In this document: one piece after another, positions 16,400 through 27,548 of the stretch
Position numbering within the stretch: position 1 is the first letter of the stretch
How the letters are laid out: every line of letters starts with the position of its first letter
NCBI GenBank assembly: GCA_011391595.1
Contig: JAABQG010000021.1
Location: forward strand, 1 to 51,904
Source: Hydrogenophaga sp.
GTDB taxonomy: Bacteria > Pseudomonadota > Gammaproteobacteria > Burkholderiales > Burkholderiaceae_C
DNA: 51,904 bases
Reading direction: 5' to 3'
Program-made: the position numbers and the translations under genes
The notes under the pieces: model-generated
What the model saw: only the letters and a program-made list of their open reading frames with translations
Databases searched by the model: none
Told to the model about the DNA's origin: nothing

Positions 16400-17542
16400 A
16401 TGGCAAACAGCCTGTGGCGGAACTTTTTCGTGTCGGCCGCACTGTGGGCCGGCCTGCTGCTGGGCTCATTCGCCCCGGCGGCGATTGCGCATGAGGTGGT
16501 GCCGGCGATCGCGGACATGACGCTGATCGACGGTCGCCTGAACTTCGAGGTGCGATTGAACCTCGAGCCGCTGGTTGCCGGCATCAACCTCGCGACGGTC
16601 AACGACACCAATAACGCCCCCGAGGCAGCGACCTATGATACCTTGCGCGCCCTGGATCCAGCCGCGCTCGAAACCCGCTTTCGCGCTTTCTGGCCGCAGA
16701 TGGCGCCCCGGATCTTTGTGCAGGTCAAAGGCAAGAACCTGCCCGTCGAGTTGACCGGTCTCATGGTGCAGGCGGTCGGCGATGTGGGCAAGGTGCGCCC
16801 GTCGACCCTGCGGTTCAGCGCCATCCTGCCCCCGATGACGAGCGTCGTCGATGTTGGCTGGGCGCCCGAGTTCGGCACCCTGGTCATCCGCCAGCAGGGG
16901 GTGGACGCGCCCTTCGACGGCTTCCTTGAAAAAGGCGCGATGACGGGTCCGATCCAGCTCAAGGGGGGCGACCAGGCGACCGGCTGGGAAACCTTCTTTG
17001 GCTACATCCCGATCGGCTTCGACCATATCGTTCCCAAGGGGCTGGACCACATCCTCTTCGTGCTGGGGCTGTTCTTCCTGTCGACCCGGCTGGGCCCGCT
17101 GCTGTGGCAGATTTCGGCCTTCACAGTGGCGCACACGATCACGCTGGCGCTAGCCTCGCTCGGGTATGTGAGCCTTCCCGGCAGCATCGTCGAGCCGCTG
17201 ATCGCCGCCTCGATCGTCTTCGTGGCGGTCGAGAACATCCTCAGCAAGGGCGTGAGCCGCTGGCGCATCTTCCTGGTCTTTGGTTTTGGCCTGCTGCACG
17301 GGCTCGGGTTCGCCTCGGTGCTGGCCGAGTTCGGCCTGCCCGATCACGCCTTCCTGCCCGCGCTGATCGGCTTCAACGTCGGCGTCGAACTGGGCCAGCT
17401 TGCCGTCATCACGGCAGCGTTCTTCCTGACCGCCTTCTGGTTCGGCAAAGCGCCCTGGTACCGGCGCGTCATTGCGACGCCCGCCTCGGCCATCATCGCG
17501 CTGGTCGGCGCGTGGTGGTTCATCGAACGGATTTTTCTCTGA
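16400..17542 (+). CDS. HupE/UreJ_2-family membrane protein
   Basis: About 380 residues: signal peptide (MANSLWRNFF...APAAIA), a periplasmic domain of ~190 residues starting HEVVPAIADM, then six membrane segments in the last ~190 residues. The HupE/UreJ-type core is seen in GFDHIVPKGLDHILFVLGLF and GFGLLHGLGFASVLAEFG, whose histidines and acidic residues are likely metal ligands. HupE/UreJ proteins are secondary Ni/Co transporters, and pairing with a DUF4198 gene supports metal uptake. The start is uncertain: 16400 gives the better signal peptide, while an ATG at 16385 overlaps the divergent start codon. Confidence 0.82.
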   Translation: MANSLWRNFFVSAALWAGLLLGSFAPAAIAHEVVPAIADMTLIDGRLNFEVRLNLEPLVAGINLATVNDTNNAPEAATYDTLRALDPAALETRFRAFWPQMAPRIFVQVKGKNLPVELTGLMVQAVGDVGKVRPSTLRFSAILPPMTSVVDVGWAPEFGTLVIRQQGVDAPFDGFLEKGAMTGPIQLKGGDQATGWETFFGYIPIGFDHIVPKGLDHILFVLGLFFLSTRLGPLLWQISAFTVAHTITLALASLGYVSLPGSIVEPLIAASIVFVAVENILSKGVSRWRIFLVFGFGLLHGLGFASVLAEFGLPDHAFLPALIGFNVGVELGQLAVITAAFFLTAFWFGKAPWYRRVIATPASAIIALVGAWWFIERIFL

Positions 17543-17553
17543 CCGGAAAGAAA

Positions 17554-17587
17554 AAAGGCCGCCGGTAAGGATTCCCTGGCGGCCTTT
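17554..17587. terminator. Intrinsic terminator between the HupE-like gene and ssrA
   Basis: AAAGGCCGCC and GGCGGCCTTT form a 10-bp stem around a 14-base loop, with an A-tract and a short T-tract on the outer sides. It can serve both the HupE-like gene (plus) and tmRNA (minus), which converge here. Confidence 0.85.
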
Positions 17588-17598
17588 ATCAGGTCATA

Positions 17599-17974
17599 TG
17601 GTGGAGCTGGGGGGATTTGAACCCCCGTCCGCAAACCTTCCTCGCACAGATCTACATGTTTAGCGGTCTGATTTGAGTCTCGCCACCGGTGTCGCGCAGT
17701 CGCACGCTACACCGGACGCCAGCACCCTATTGTCTCGCCCCATGTCAAGGTACCCGACGCGGAGCCAGCCGATGTGAATAACTTTACAGCCTGGACAGCT
17801 TGCGCCACCCTTGCCCAGCCCATCGGCCTGCTGTTGTAAAGCTCACTGGTGTTTAAGCAGCGAGTGCGAAACGTTCGTCGTTTGCAGTTAGTTTGTTTGA
17901 ATCTGTTTTACGAGCGCATTCAGCTCGACATGCACCGCTACGATTCCAACCCACGTCGAAACCAATGCAGCCCC
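17599..17974 (-). ncRNA. ssrA: Transfer-messenger RNA (tmRNA)
   Basis: tmRNA rescues stalled ribosomes and tags the unfinished protein for proteolysis. The tRNA-like ends are clear on the minus strand: 5' GGGGCTGCATTGGTTTCGACG and a 3' T-arm (GGGTTCAAATCCC) ending GCTCCACCA with encoded CCA. The acceptor pairing is GGGGCUG with CAGCUCC. The length of 376 nt and the internal tag frame are normal. Mature 5' and 3' ends are set by these pairings. It starts only 12 bases after the gph stop codon, so its promoter must lie within gph. Confidence 0.96.
17853..17885 (-). other. tmRNA proteolysis-tag reading frame (ANDERFALAA, stop)
   Basis: Within ssrA, the codons GCA-AAC-GAC-GAA-CGT-TTC-GCA-CTC-GCT-GCT-TAA encode ANDERFALAA. 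The tag ends in the usual LAA degradation signal. This tag sequence is the one I know from Burkholderiales such as Bordetella. Confidence 0.93.
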
Positions 17975-17983
17975 TCAGTGCTC

Positions 17984-18010
17984 ATTTTAGGCGCAATCGA
18001 GCAATTTCAA
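17984..18010 (-). promoter_or_regulatory. Probable ssrA promoter inside the 3' end of gph
   Basis: On the minus strand TTGAAA (18005-18010) and TAAAAT (17984-17989) lie 15 bases apart. The -10 hexamer overlaps the gph stop codon and is 9 bases before the mature tmRNA 5' end. The spacer is short, so the -35 assignment is tentative. Confidence 0.5.
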
Positions 18011-18652
18011 GAGCTGCAGGGGCGAATGGATCGCTGCATGCGCCCGCCACTGCGAAAAATCGGCCTGCTGGCCCAGATACCCATAGGTGGCTACCACGGT
18101 GCCCATGCCGGCCGCCAGCCCGGCCACGATGTCGCGCTCGTCGTCGCCCACGTACAGGCAATGCGCCGGTGCCAGGCCCAGGCGGCGCGCCGCCTCGAAC
18201 AGGGGCTCGGGATGCGGCTTGGGGTGCGGCGTGGTATCGCCGCTGACCACCGCCGCCGCCGTGGCAAACAGCGCCATGGCCCGGGTCAGGGGTTCCGAGA
18301 AGCGGCTGGACTTGTTGGTCACCACGCCCCAGGCCAGTTTGCGTGCGTCAAGTGCGCTGATCAGCTCAGCCACACCCTCGAACGCGAAGGTGCGCTGGGT
18401 CAAGCAGTTTTCGTAGTTGACGAAAAATTCCTCGCGCAGCGTGTTGTAGTCCGCGTGATCAGGCGTCAGACCGAAGGCCACACCCAGCATTCCCCGGGCA
18501 CCCGCACCGGCCATGGGACGGTAATGCGCCAGCGGCAGGGAGGCGAGGCCACGGTCCGTGCGCATCTTGTCGGCGGCTGCGCCAAGGTCAGGTGCGCTGT
18601 CGATCAGGGTGCCGTCCAGATCGAACAGCACAGCCCGCACATCGTCAAACAC
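17987..18652 (-). CDS. gph: Phosphoglycolate phosphatase (HAD superfamily)
   Basis: Removes phosphate from 2-phosphoglycolate formed by oxidative processes; 221 residues with HAD motifs FDLDGTLIDS (motif I), VVTNKS (motif II), a lysine in PHPKPHPEP and YVGDDERDIVAG (motif IV). The GTG at 18652 follows the ubiG TGA by four bases and has AAGG upstream, giving the family's usual length. The longer frame from 18703 would overlap ubiG and adds a low-quality N-terminus. Within the HAD family, substrate assignment rests on the ubiG-gph gene order common in betaproteobacteria. Confidence 0.88.
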   Translation of the reverse strand: MFDDVRAVLFDLDGTLIDSAPDLGAAADKMRTDRGLASLPLAHYRPMAGAGARGMLGVAFGLTPDHADYNTLREEFFVNYENCLTQRTFAFEGVAELISALDARKLAWGVVTNKSSRFSEPLTRAMALFATAAAVVSGDTTPHPKPHPEPLFEAARRLGLAPAHCLYVGDDERDIVAGLAAGMGTVVATYGYLGQQADFSQWRAHAAIHSPLQLLKLLDCA

Positions 18653-18656
18653 GCCT

Positions 18657-19376
18657 TCAGGCCCCGTTGCCCGTCTTGCGGGTGGCGAACAGGTAGTTGA
18701 CACTGGTATCTGCGCTCAGCCAGTAGTGGCGGGTGAGCGGGTTGTACTGCATGCCGCGGGTGCCCTCCAGATCCAGGCCAGCGGCGCGGCAATGGCCCGC
18801 GAGCTCGCTGGGACGCACCATCTTGGCGTATTCATGCGTGCCGCGCGGCAGCAGGTTGAGCACGTACTCGGCGCCGACGACGGCAAACAGGAAGGATTTG
18901 GGGTTGCGGTTGAGCGTGGAGAAGAACACCCAGCCGCCCGGTTTGACCAAAGTGGCGCAGGCCCGCACGATCGAACCGGGATCGGGCACGTGTTCCAGCA
19001 TTTCCATGCAGGTCACCACGTCGAAGCTGCCGGCCTGCTCCGCCGCCAGCGCCTCGGCACTGACTTCGCGGTAGGCGACGCCAGCCGTCTGCGCTTCCAG
19101 CGCGTGCAACTGCGCAACCTTGAGGGACTTCGACGACAGGTCGATACCCAGCACATCGGCACCCTTGCGCGCCATGGCATCCGCGAGGATGCCGCCGCCA
19201 CAGCCCACGTCCAGCACGCGCTGGCCGGCCAGGGGCGTCAGCGTGTTGATCCACTCCAGCCGCAGCGGATTGATCTGGTGCAACGGGCGGAACTCGCTCT
19301 CGGGATCCCACCAGCGGTGGGCCAGGTCGGAGAACTTGGCCAGTTCGGCCGGGTCGGCGTTCATAGTTTGAGTCAT
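18657..19376 (-). CDS. ubiG: 3-demethylubiquinol 3-O-methyltransferase / polyprenyl-dihydroxybenzoate methyltransferase
   Basis: SAM-dependent O-methyltransferase acting twice in ubiquinone synthesis; 239 residues. UbiG hallmarks are [19 protein letters not shown] at the N-terminus, [15 protein letters not shown] (SAM motif I, about 58-72), [13 protein letters not shown] and the [16 protein letters not shown] segment. It is coupled to gph downstream, separated by four bases. A terminator shared with ompA lies upstream. Confidence 0.96.
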   Translation of the reverse strand: MTQTMNADPAELAKFSDLAHRWWDPESEFRPLHQINPLRLEWINTLTPLAGQRVLDVGCGGGILADAMARKGADVLGIDLSSKSLKVAQLHALEAQTAGVAYREVSAEALAAEQAGSFDVVTCMEMLEHVPDPGSIVRACATLVKPGGWVFFSTLNRNPKSFLFAVVGAEYVLNLLPRGTHEYAKMVRPSELAGHCRAAGLDLEGTRGMQYNPLTRHYWLSADTSVNYLFATRKTGNGA

Positions 19377-19399
19377 AGGTTGATTTTCGTCGAAACCAT

Positions 19400-19429
19400 A
19401 AAAAAAGCCCCATCGCTGGGGCTTTTTTT
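19400..19429. terminator. Intrinsic terminator after ompA
   Basis: AGCCCC and GGGGCT form a stem around ATCGCT, flanked by an A-run and seven T. In the minus direction it lies just downstream of the ompA stop and upstream of ubiG. Confidence 0.9.
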
Positions 19430-19443
19430 GAGCAATCCGGAGA

Positions 19444-20145
19444 TTACTTGTTGGCGCGGGTGCCGACCACTTCGATTTCCACGCGACGGTTCTTGGCGCG
19501 GCCTTCGGCGGTCTTGTTGTCAGCGATAGGCTGCTTCTCGCCCTTGCCTTCGGTGTAAACGCGGTTCTTTTCGATGCCCTTGGACACCAGATAGGCCTTC
19601 ACGGCTTCAGAACGGCGCACCGACAGCTTCTGGTTGTACTCGTCAGTACCGATGGAGTCGGTGTGACCCACGGCAATGATGACTTCCAGGTTGATGCCCT
19701 TGATCTTGCCGGTCAGGTCATCGAGCTTCGCCTTGCCTTCGGGCTTCAGGACATACTTGTCGAAGTCGAAGAAAGCGTCAGCGGCGTACGTCACCTTGGT
19801 GGCGGCGGGCGGCGGCGGCGGGGCAGCAGGCTTAGGAGCCGGCGCCGGCGCAGCAACAGGTGCTGGCGGGGGCGGGGGCGGCGGCATGGCGGCACCATCG
19901 CAGCCCGGGTAGGCCGTGGCGGGGGTCCAGTTGGAATCGCGCCAGCACAGTTCGTTGGTGCCGTTCATCACGGGCTTACCGTCGGTCGAACGCCACTGGT
20001 CTGCACCGGTGGCGTACTTGAACTGCTCCGCCGTGGGCGCGGCGATCGGCTTGGCCATGCCGGTGTGGCCGGCAGCGAAACCAATCATCGGGGCAGTCAA
20101 TGCAACCGAAGCAAACAGCATTGCTACTTTATTCAGATTCTTCAT
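19444..20145 (-). CDS. OmpA-family outer-membrane/peptidoglycan-binding protein
   Basis: 233 residues. Signal peptide [24 protein letters not shown], a short N-terminal domain with a cysteine pair ([10 protein letters not shown]...YPGCDG) and a proline/alanine-rich hinge ([19 protein letters not shown], about 88-120). The C-terminal OmpA domain has [32 protein letters not shown] and [10 protein letters not shown], the peptidoglycan-binding motifs. It lacks the eight-stranded barrel of E. coli OmpA, so it is the compact form common in Comamonadaceae. The ATG at 20145 has a GAGGAGA ribosome binding site. Confidence 0.93.
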   Translation of the reverse strand: MKNLNKVAMLFASVALTAPMIGFAAGHTGMAKPIAAPTAEQFKYATGADQWRSTDGKPVMNGTNELCWRDSNWTPATAYPGCDGAAMPPPPPPPAPVAAPAPAPKPAAPPPPPAATKVTYAADAFFDFDKYVLKPEGKAKLDDLTGKIKGINLEVIIAVGHTDSIGTDEYNQKLSVRRSEAVKAYLVSKGIEKNRVYTEGKGEKQPIADNKTAEGRAKNRRVEIEVVGTRANK

Positions 20146-20366
20146 GGTTCTCCTCTTGGGGAAAAAGGCGCAGCCTCGCTGCGAAAATGGACGCTTGAGA
20201 TGACCATCACCGCAAACGTTGAAGTTATTGTGCCACAGGTAACTGGCGAATCCACCCGTAAAAGGGCCCCCACGTGCCGGAGTTGCGCCCATTTGCCGAG
20301 ATATGTTGCTCAATTGCTACAACCGGTTCGCCCTAAAATCGCGCACTTACCGCGTAAAGACCTTTC

Positions 20367-23024
<2,658 letters not shown>

Positions 23025-23047
23025 GCTCTGCCTGCCCGATTGTTTTG

Positions 23048-23086
23048 CTACTATATTAGTAGCTATCTATGGCCGAATGACGCTGG
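23048..23086 (+). repeat. Dispersed repeat, copy 3 (3' of gyrA), with adjacent hairpin
   Basis: The 27-bp core (TAGCT, 14 bases, GACGCTGG) occupies 23060-23086. A perfect 7-bp inverted repeat GCTACTA/TAGTAGC (23048-23064) overlaps its left end, so the transcript can fold there. It lies 24 bp past the gyrA stop. The rest of the 23025-23248 gap holds nothing else recognised; in many relatives I expect serC at this place. Confidence 0.68.
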
Positions 23087-23248
23087 GTAGATGCCAATTT
23101 CTCTCAACAAGCGGCAGAAAACCGTGCCATGGACCGGCACAATTCAAGCCCCGGCTCGTTCGGCTGGGTGCAAGCCCGGCTGGCCGGCCTGCATGCGAGA
23201 ATTCAAGCCAGACTGGCGCTGAACCCACGAGACACGCACTGAACCGAC

Positions 23249-24331
23249 ATGGCCAAGACCCTCCCTGAACTGCGCATCCAGATCGATGCCGTCGACCGCG
23301 ACCTGCTGGCGTTGCTCAACCACCGCGCGGCACTGGCCAACGAGGTCGGCGATATCAAGCGGGTCGAAGGCTCGCCTGTCTTCCGGCCGGACCGCGAGGC
23401 GCAGGTGATCCATGGACTGCAGAGCGCCAACCCCGGCCCGCTGAAGAACGCCAGCGTGGCCATGATCTGGCGCGAGATCATGTCGGCCTGCCGCGCACTG
23501 GAGGCGCCCCAGCGCGTCGCATTCCTGGGCCCGACCGGCACATTCAGCGAACAGGCCGCCCTGCAGTTCTTCGGCTCCAGCATCGAGCGGGTGCCCTGCG
23601 TCAGCATCGACGAGGTGTTTCGCGCCACGGCGGCCGGCACGGCCGAATTTGGCGTGGTGCCCGTGGAAAACTCCACGGAAGGCGTGATTTCCCGATCGCT
23701 CGACCTGTTCCTGCAATCGCCGCTGCATATCGTGGGCGAAACCAGCCTGCTGGTGCGCCACAACCTGCTGCGCCTGTCCCCTTCGCTGGACGCCATCGAG
23801 GTGGTGCTGGCACACCCCCAGGCGCTGGCGCAGTGCCAGGGCTGGCTCAACACCCATCTTCCCGACGTGGAGCGGCGTGCGGTCTCCAGCAACGCCGAGG
23901 GTGCGCGGCTCGCCGCCACCCACCCCGCCTGGGCGGGCATTGCCAGCGAACGGGCGGCCACCGAATTCGGCCTGCACATCGCCGCCCACGCCATCCAGGA
24001 CGACGCCTTCAACCGCACCCGCTTTGCAGTCATCTGCCTGCCGCAGACGCTGCCGGCGCCCGAGGCCTCGGGCCAGGACTGTGTGAGCCTGATCGTCTCC
24101 GTGCCCAACCGCCCCGGCGCGGTGCATGACTTGCTGGTGCCGCTGAAGACGCATGGCGTGTCGATGACACGGTTCGAGTCGCGTCCGGCGCGCTCCGGGC
24201 AGTGGGAATATTATTTTTATATCGACCTGCAAGGCCACCCTTCGCAGCCCAGTGTGGCGGCAGCCCTGAAGGATCTGAAGGGCCTTTGCGCCTTCTACAA
24301 AGTGCTGGGCACCTACCCGGCGGGTGAATAA
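23249..24331 (+). CDS. pheA: Bifunctional chorismate mutase / prephenate dehydratase (P-protein)
   Basis: Converts chorismate to prephenate and then phenylpyruvate for phenylalanine synthesis; 360 residues. Three domains: AroQ-type chorismate mutase (1-85, LPELRIQIDAVDRDLLALLNHR), prephenate dehydratase (about 90-270, VAFLGPTGTFSEQAA and VPVENSTEGVI), and a C-terminal ACT domain with the phenylalanine-binding ESRP motif (FESRPARS), which predicts feedback inhibition. It is followed by tyrA after 53 bp in an aromatic amino-acid operon. Confidence 0.96.
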   Translation: MAKTLPELRIQIDAVDRDLLALLNHRAALANEVGDIKRVEGSPVFRPDREAQVIHGLQSANPGPLKNASVAMIWREIMSACRALEAPQRVAFLGPTGTFSEQAALQFFGSSIERVPCVSIDEVFRATAAGTAEFGVVPVENSTEGVISRSLDLFLQSPLHIVGETSLLVRHNLLRLSPSLDAIEVVLAHPQALAQCQGWLNTHLPDVERRAVSSNAEGARLAATHPAWAGIASERAATEFGLHIAAHAIQDDAFNRTRFAVICLPQTLPAPEASGQDCVSLIVSVPNRPGAVHDLLVPLKTHGVSMTRFESRPARSGQWEYYFYIDLQGHPSQPSVAAALKDLKGLCAFYKVLGTYPAGE

Positions 24332-24384
24332 CATGGGGTCTCGCGCGCAAGACGTTTCTCATTCACGCAAGTCCGGGAGTCGGG

Positions 24385-25266
24385 ATGTTTGAACAACTGG
24401 GGTTGATCGGCTGCGGCCTGATGGGCGGTTCGTTTGCGCTGGCGCTCAAGCGCGCTGGCCTGGTCAAGCGCGTCGTGGGCTACAGCAAGTCGCCCTCCAC
24501 GACCGAGCGGGCGCGCCTCATGGGTGTCATCGATGTGGAAGCGCCTTCGGCGCTGCTGGCCGTCTCCGGCGCGGACATCGTGCTGCTGGCCGTGCCGGTG
24601 GCCGCCACGGAAGCGACCTTCAAGGCGATCCGGCACCTGGTCACGCCGAACATGCTGATCATGGACGTCGGCTCCACCAAGCGCGATGTGGTCGACGCAG
24701 CGCGCCGCGTCTTGCGCGAGCAAGTCGGTGGCTTCGTGCCTGCCCATCCGATTGCGGGCCGCGAGGTCGCCGGCGTGGACAATGCCGACCCGGATCTTTA
24801 CGCCGGCAAGCAGGTCATCCTGACGCCGATCGAGCGCACCCGCACCGTTCAGCTCCAGCAGGCGATGGATGTCTGGACCGCCATCGGCTGTCACGTGACC
24901 AAAATGTCACCGGAATCCCACGACGCTGCCTTCGCGGCGGTCAGCCACCTGCCGCACGTGCTGGCCTTCTCCCTGATGAATGCCATCACGGGACAGCCGC
25001 AAGGCAAGGAGTTCCTGGCGCTGGCCGGCCCCGGTTTTCGCGATTTCACGCGCATTGCGGCCAGCGAGCCCAATGTCTGGCGTGACATCCTTCTGGCCAA
25101 TCGCGAGGAACTTCTGGCGCAATCCCGGATATTCCAGCACGCGCTACAGGCTTTCGAGCAGACCATCAGCAGCGGCAATGCCGAGGCCCTGGAAAGCCTG
25201 ATCAGCAAGGCCAGCGAGACGCGGGCGCACTGGCGGATCAGCTCAGCGAAGCCGCACAGGCCATGA
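24385..25266 (+). CDS. tyrA: Prephenate dehydrogenase
   Basis: NAD(P)-dependent oxidative decarboxylation of prephenate (or arogenate) toward tyrosine; 293 residues. The Rossmann motif is LGLIGCGLMGGSFALALK at the N-terminus. The catalytic-domain signatures are MDVGSTKRDVV, PAHPIAGREVAGVDNAD and AVSHLPHVLAFSLMNA. It is a stand-alone TyrA without chorismate mutase or ACT domains. It sits between pheA and the aroA-cmk fusion, 83 bp before the latter. Confidence 0.95.
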   Translation: MFEQLGLIGCGLMGGSFALALKRAGLVKRVVGYSKSPSTTERARLMGVIDVEAPSALLAVSGADIVLLAVPVAATEATFKAIRHLVTPNMLIMDVGSTKRDVVDAARRVLREQVGGFVPAHPIAGREVAGVDNADPDLYAGKQVILTPIERTRTVQLQQAMDVWTAIGCHVTKMSPESHDAAFAAVSHLPHVLAFSLMNAITGQPQGKEFLALAGPGFRDFTRIAASEPNVWRDILLANREELLAQSRIFQHALQAFEQTISSGNAEALESLISKASETRAHWRISSAKPHRP

Positions 25267-25349
25267 CGACTTCGACGCTCGCGGCAAAGCCGCGGCGCCG
25301 CCTGTCAATGACCCCGGCCTGGCGACCCCACGGACCCGCGGAGACCTGA

Positions 25350-27356
25350 ATGTTTTCCACCGAATTTCTGGATATTCCCCCACTGGTCAGCGCGGACGGC
25401 ACCGTCACCTTGCCCGGCTCCAAAAGCATTTCAAACCGCGTGCTGCTCCTGTCGGCCCTGAGCCATGGCAGCACGGTGATCCATGACTTGCTGGATTCCG
25501 ACGACACCCGCGTCATGCTCGATGCGTTGACCCAGATCGGCTGCGGTGTCACCGCGAACGGCAGCACGGTCACAGTGGCCGGCCTCGGTGGCCGGCTTCC
25601 CCGTTCGCCGGCGCGCCTTTTCCTGGGCAACGCCGGCACTGCCATGCGGCCCCTGACGGCGGCCCTGGCGGTGCTGGGCGGGGAGTTCGAGCTGTCCGGC
25701 GTGCCGCGCATGCACGAGCGTCCGATCGGTGACCTGGTGGACGCGCTGCGACAACTCGGTTGCTCGATCACCTGCACGGGCGTCGAGGGCTACCCGCCGC
25801 TGCGTATCGGCCCACCCCTGCTGAAACTGGATGCGCCGATCCAGGTGCGAGGCGACGTTTCCAGCCAGTTCCTGACCGCGTTGTTGATGTCGCTTCCCCT
25901 CGCTTCGGCAAGCGACATCGTGATCGAGGTGGTGGGCGAACTGATCTCCAAGCCCTACATCGAGATCACGCTGAACCTGCTGGCGCGCTTTGGCATCCAG
26001 GTTCGGCGTGACGGCTGGCAGCGATTCACTATTCCCGCCGGCAGCCGGTACCAGTCGCCCGGCGAGATTCATGTCGAGGCCGATGCTTCCTCAGCCAGCT
26101 ATTTCATTGCGCTGGGCGCGATTGCGCCGCCGAGGCCGGGGGCGCAGGACATCAGGATCCAGGGCGTCGGGGCGGCGTCGATCCAGGGTGACATCCGCTT
26201 TATCGACGCGGCGCAGGCCATGGGCGCGCAGGTCGCCAGCGGCACCAACTGGCTGGAGGTGTCGCGCGGGGCCTGGCCTTTGAGGGCCATCGACCTCGAC
26301 TGCAACCACATTCCCGACGCGGCAATGACGCTGGCCGTGATGGCGCTGTACGCCGACGGCACCACGACGCTGCGCAACATCGCCAGCTGGCGCGTCAAGG
26401 AAACCGACCGCATTGCCGCGATGGCCCGCGAACTGCGCAAGCTCGGCGCCGCCGTCGACGAAGGTGCGGACTTCATCCGCGTCACGCCACCGGCCTCGCC
26501 TGCGCAGTGGGCGGCCGCCTCCATCCATACCTACGACGATCACAGGGTGGCGATGTGCTTTTCACTGGCAGCGTTCAACCCGGCGGGCTTGCCCGTGCGA
26601 ATCGAAGACCCGAAGTGCGTGGCAAAGACGTTCCCCGGCTATTTTGAAGCCCTGTTCTCGCTCGCCCAGGCGGCGCCGGGCCGCCTGCCCGTCATCTGCG
26701 TCGACGGGCCCAGCGCTTCGGGCAAGGGCACGCTGGCTGGTCGAGTGGCCCGGAAGCTGGGTTATCACTACCTGGACTCGGGTGCCCTGTACCGTGTCAC
26801 TGCTGAAGCGGCACTGCGCGCCGGCATCGCGCTGGAGCCCGGCAACGAGGCGGCCATCGCCAGGCTGGCCCGCCAGATGGCTGTCACTTTTTGCGGGGAA
26901 CAGGTGTTGCTCGATGGCATCGACGTGACCGATGCCATCCGCAGCGAAGAAGGTGGCATGAATGCCTCCAGGGTTTCTGCGCTGCCGTCCGTGCGCACGG
27001 CCCTCGTGTCGCTTCAACAGGGCTTTTCCCGACTGCCTGGCCTGGTCGCGGACGGGCGCGACATGGGCACCGTGATCTTCCCCGGCGCAGCGCTCAAGGT
27101 CTTTTTGACCGCCAGCGCCGGGCAGCGCGCCGAACGCCGCCATAAGCAGTTGATTTCAAAGGGAATTTCGACTACACTTGCCAGTCTTCGCGCTGACCTG
27201 CAAGCGCGCGACGCACGGGACTCATCCCGCAGCGTGGCGCCACTCAAGCCAGCCGGAGATGCCCGGCTACTGGACAATTCAAATTTGACGATTGAAGAAT
27301 CGGTTGAAGAAGTATTGCGCTGGTGGCAGGACGTGCAGCCCTTCAAGGTGTCTTGA
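25350..27356 (+). CDS. aroA-cmk: Fused EPSP synthase / cytidylate kinase (AroA-Cmk)
   Basis: One uninterrupted 668-residue frame with two enzymes. Residues ~1-440 are 5-enolpyruvylshikimate-3-phosphate synthase: [31 protein letters not shown] and [11 protein letters not shown]. Residues ~447-665 are cytidylate kinase: [18 protein letters not shown] (P-loop), [20 protein letters not shown] and the lid [16 protein letters not shown]. The junction ([17 protein letters not shown]) is very short and has no stop or start signal. AroA makes EPSP in the shikimate pathway and Cmk phosphorylates CMP/dCMP. Fused annotation is, to my knowledge, found in some Burkholderiales. The Ser-Arg-rich EPSP motifs look like the glyphosate-sensitive class I form. 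Confidence 0.95.
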   Translation: MFSTEFLDIPPLVSADGTVTLPGSKSISNRVLLLSALSHGSTVIHDLLDSDDTRVMLDALTQIGCGVTANGSTVTVAGLGGRLPRSPARLFLGNAGTAMRPLTAALAVLGGEFELSGVPRMHERPIGDLVDALRQLGCSITCTGVEGYPPLRIGPPLLKLDAPIQVRGDVSSQFLTALLMSLPLASASDIVIEVVGELISKPYIEITLNLLARFGIQVRRDGWQRFTIPAGSRYQSPGEIHVEADASSASYFIALGAIAPPRPGAQDIRIQGVGAASIQGDIRFIDAAQAMGAQVASGTNWLEVSRGAWPLRAIDLDCNHIPDAAMTLAVMALYADGTTTLRNIASWRVKETDRIAAMARELRKLGAAVDEGADFIRVTPPASPAQWAAASIHTYDDHRVAMCFSLAAFNPAGLPVRIEDPKCVAKTFPGYFEALFSLAQAAPGRLPVICVDGPSASGKGTLAGRVARKLGYHYLDSGALYRVTAEAALRAGIALEPGNEAAIARLARQMAVTFCGEQVLLDGIDVTDAIRSEEGGMNASRVSALPSVRTALVSLQQGFSRLPGLVADGRDMGTVIFPGAALKVFLTASAGQRAERRHKQLISKGISTTLASLRADLQARDARDSSRSVAPLKPAGDARLLDNSNLTIEESVEEVLRWWQDVQPFKVS

Positions 27357-27548
27357 GCGGCTGCGCAAAACGGCAGCAGCCTGACAGCTCTTGTCGCAGC
27401 CCACCCGGCCCCCACCGCGCCTCACGCGCACCGGCCGTGTGGTTTTTCAACTTAACCGCGGGCTCCCCGCAAGCAACCGCCGCAGTCAGCTTCCGCAAAC
27501 GATGGCAATTCCGCCGCCGTAAGACCTGCCTGCGCATCAGGAAAATCA

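Noticed and set aside
17599..17690. Ordinary tRNA gene suggested by the T-arm and CCA
   Set aside because: There is no anticodon arm; the segment is the 3' tRNA-like end of tmRNA, confirmed by the tag frame and the 5' end at 17974.
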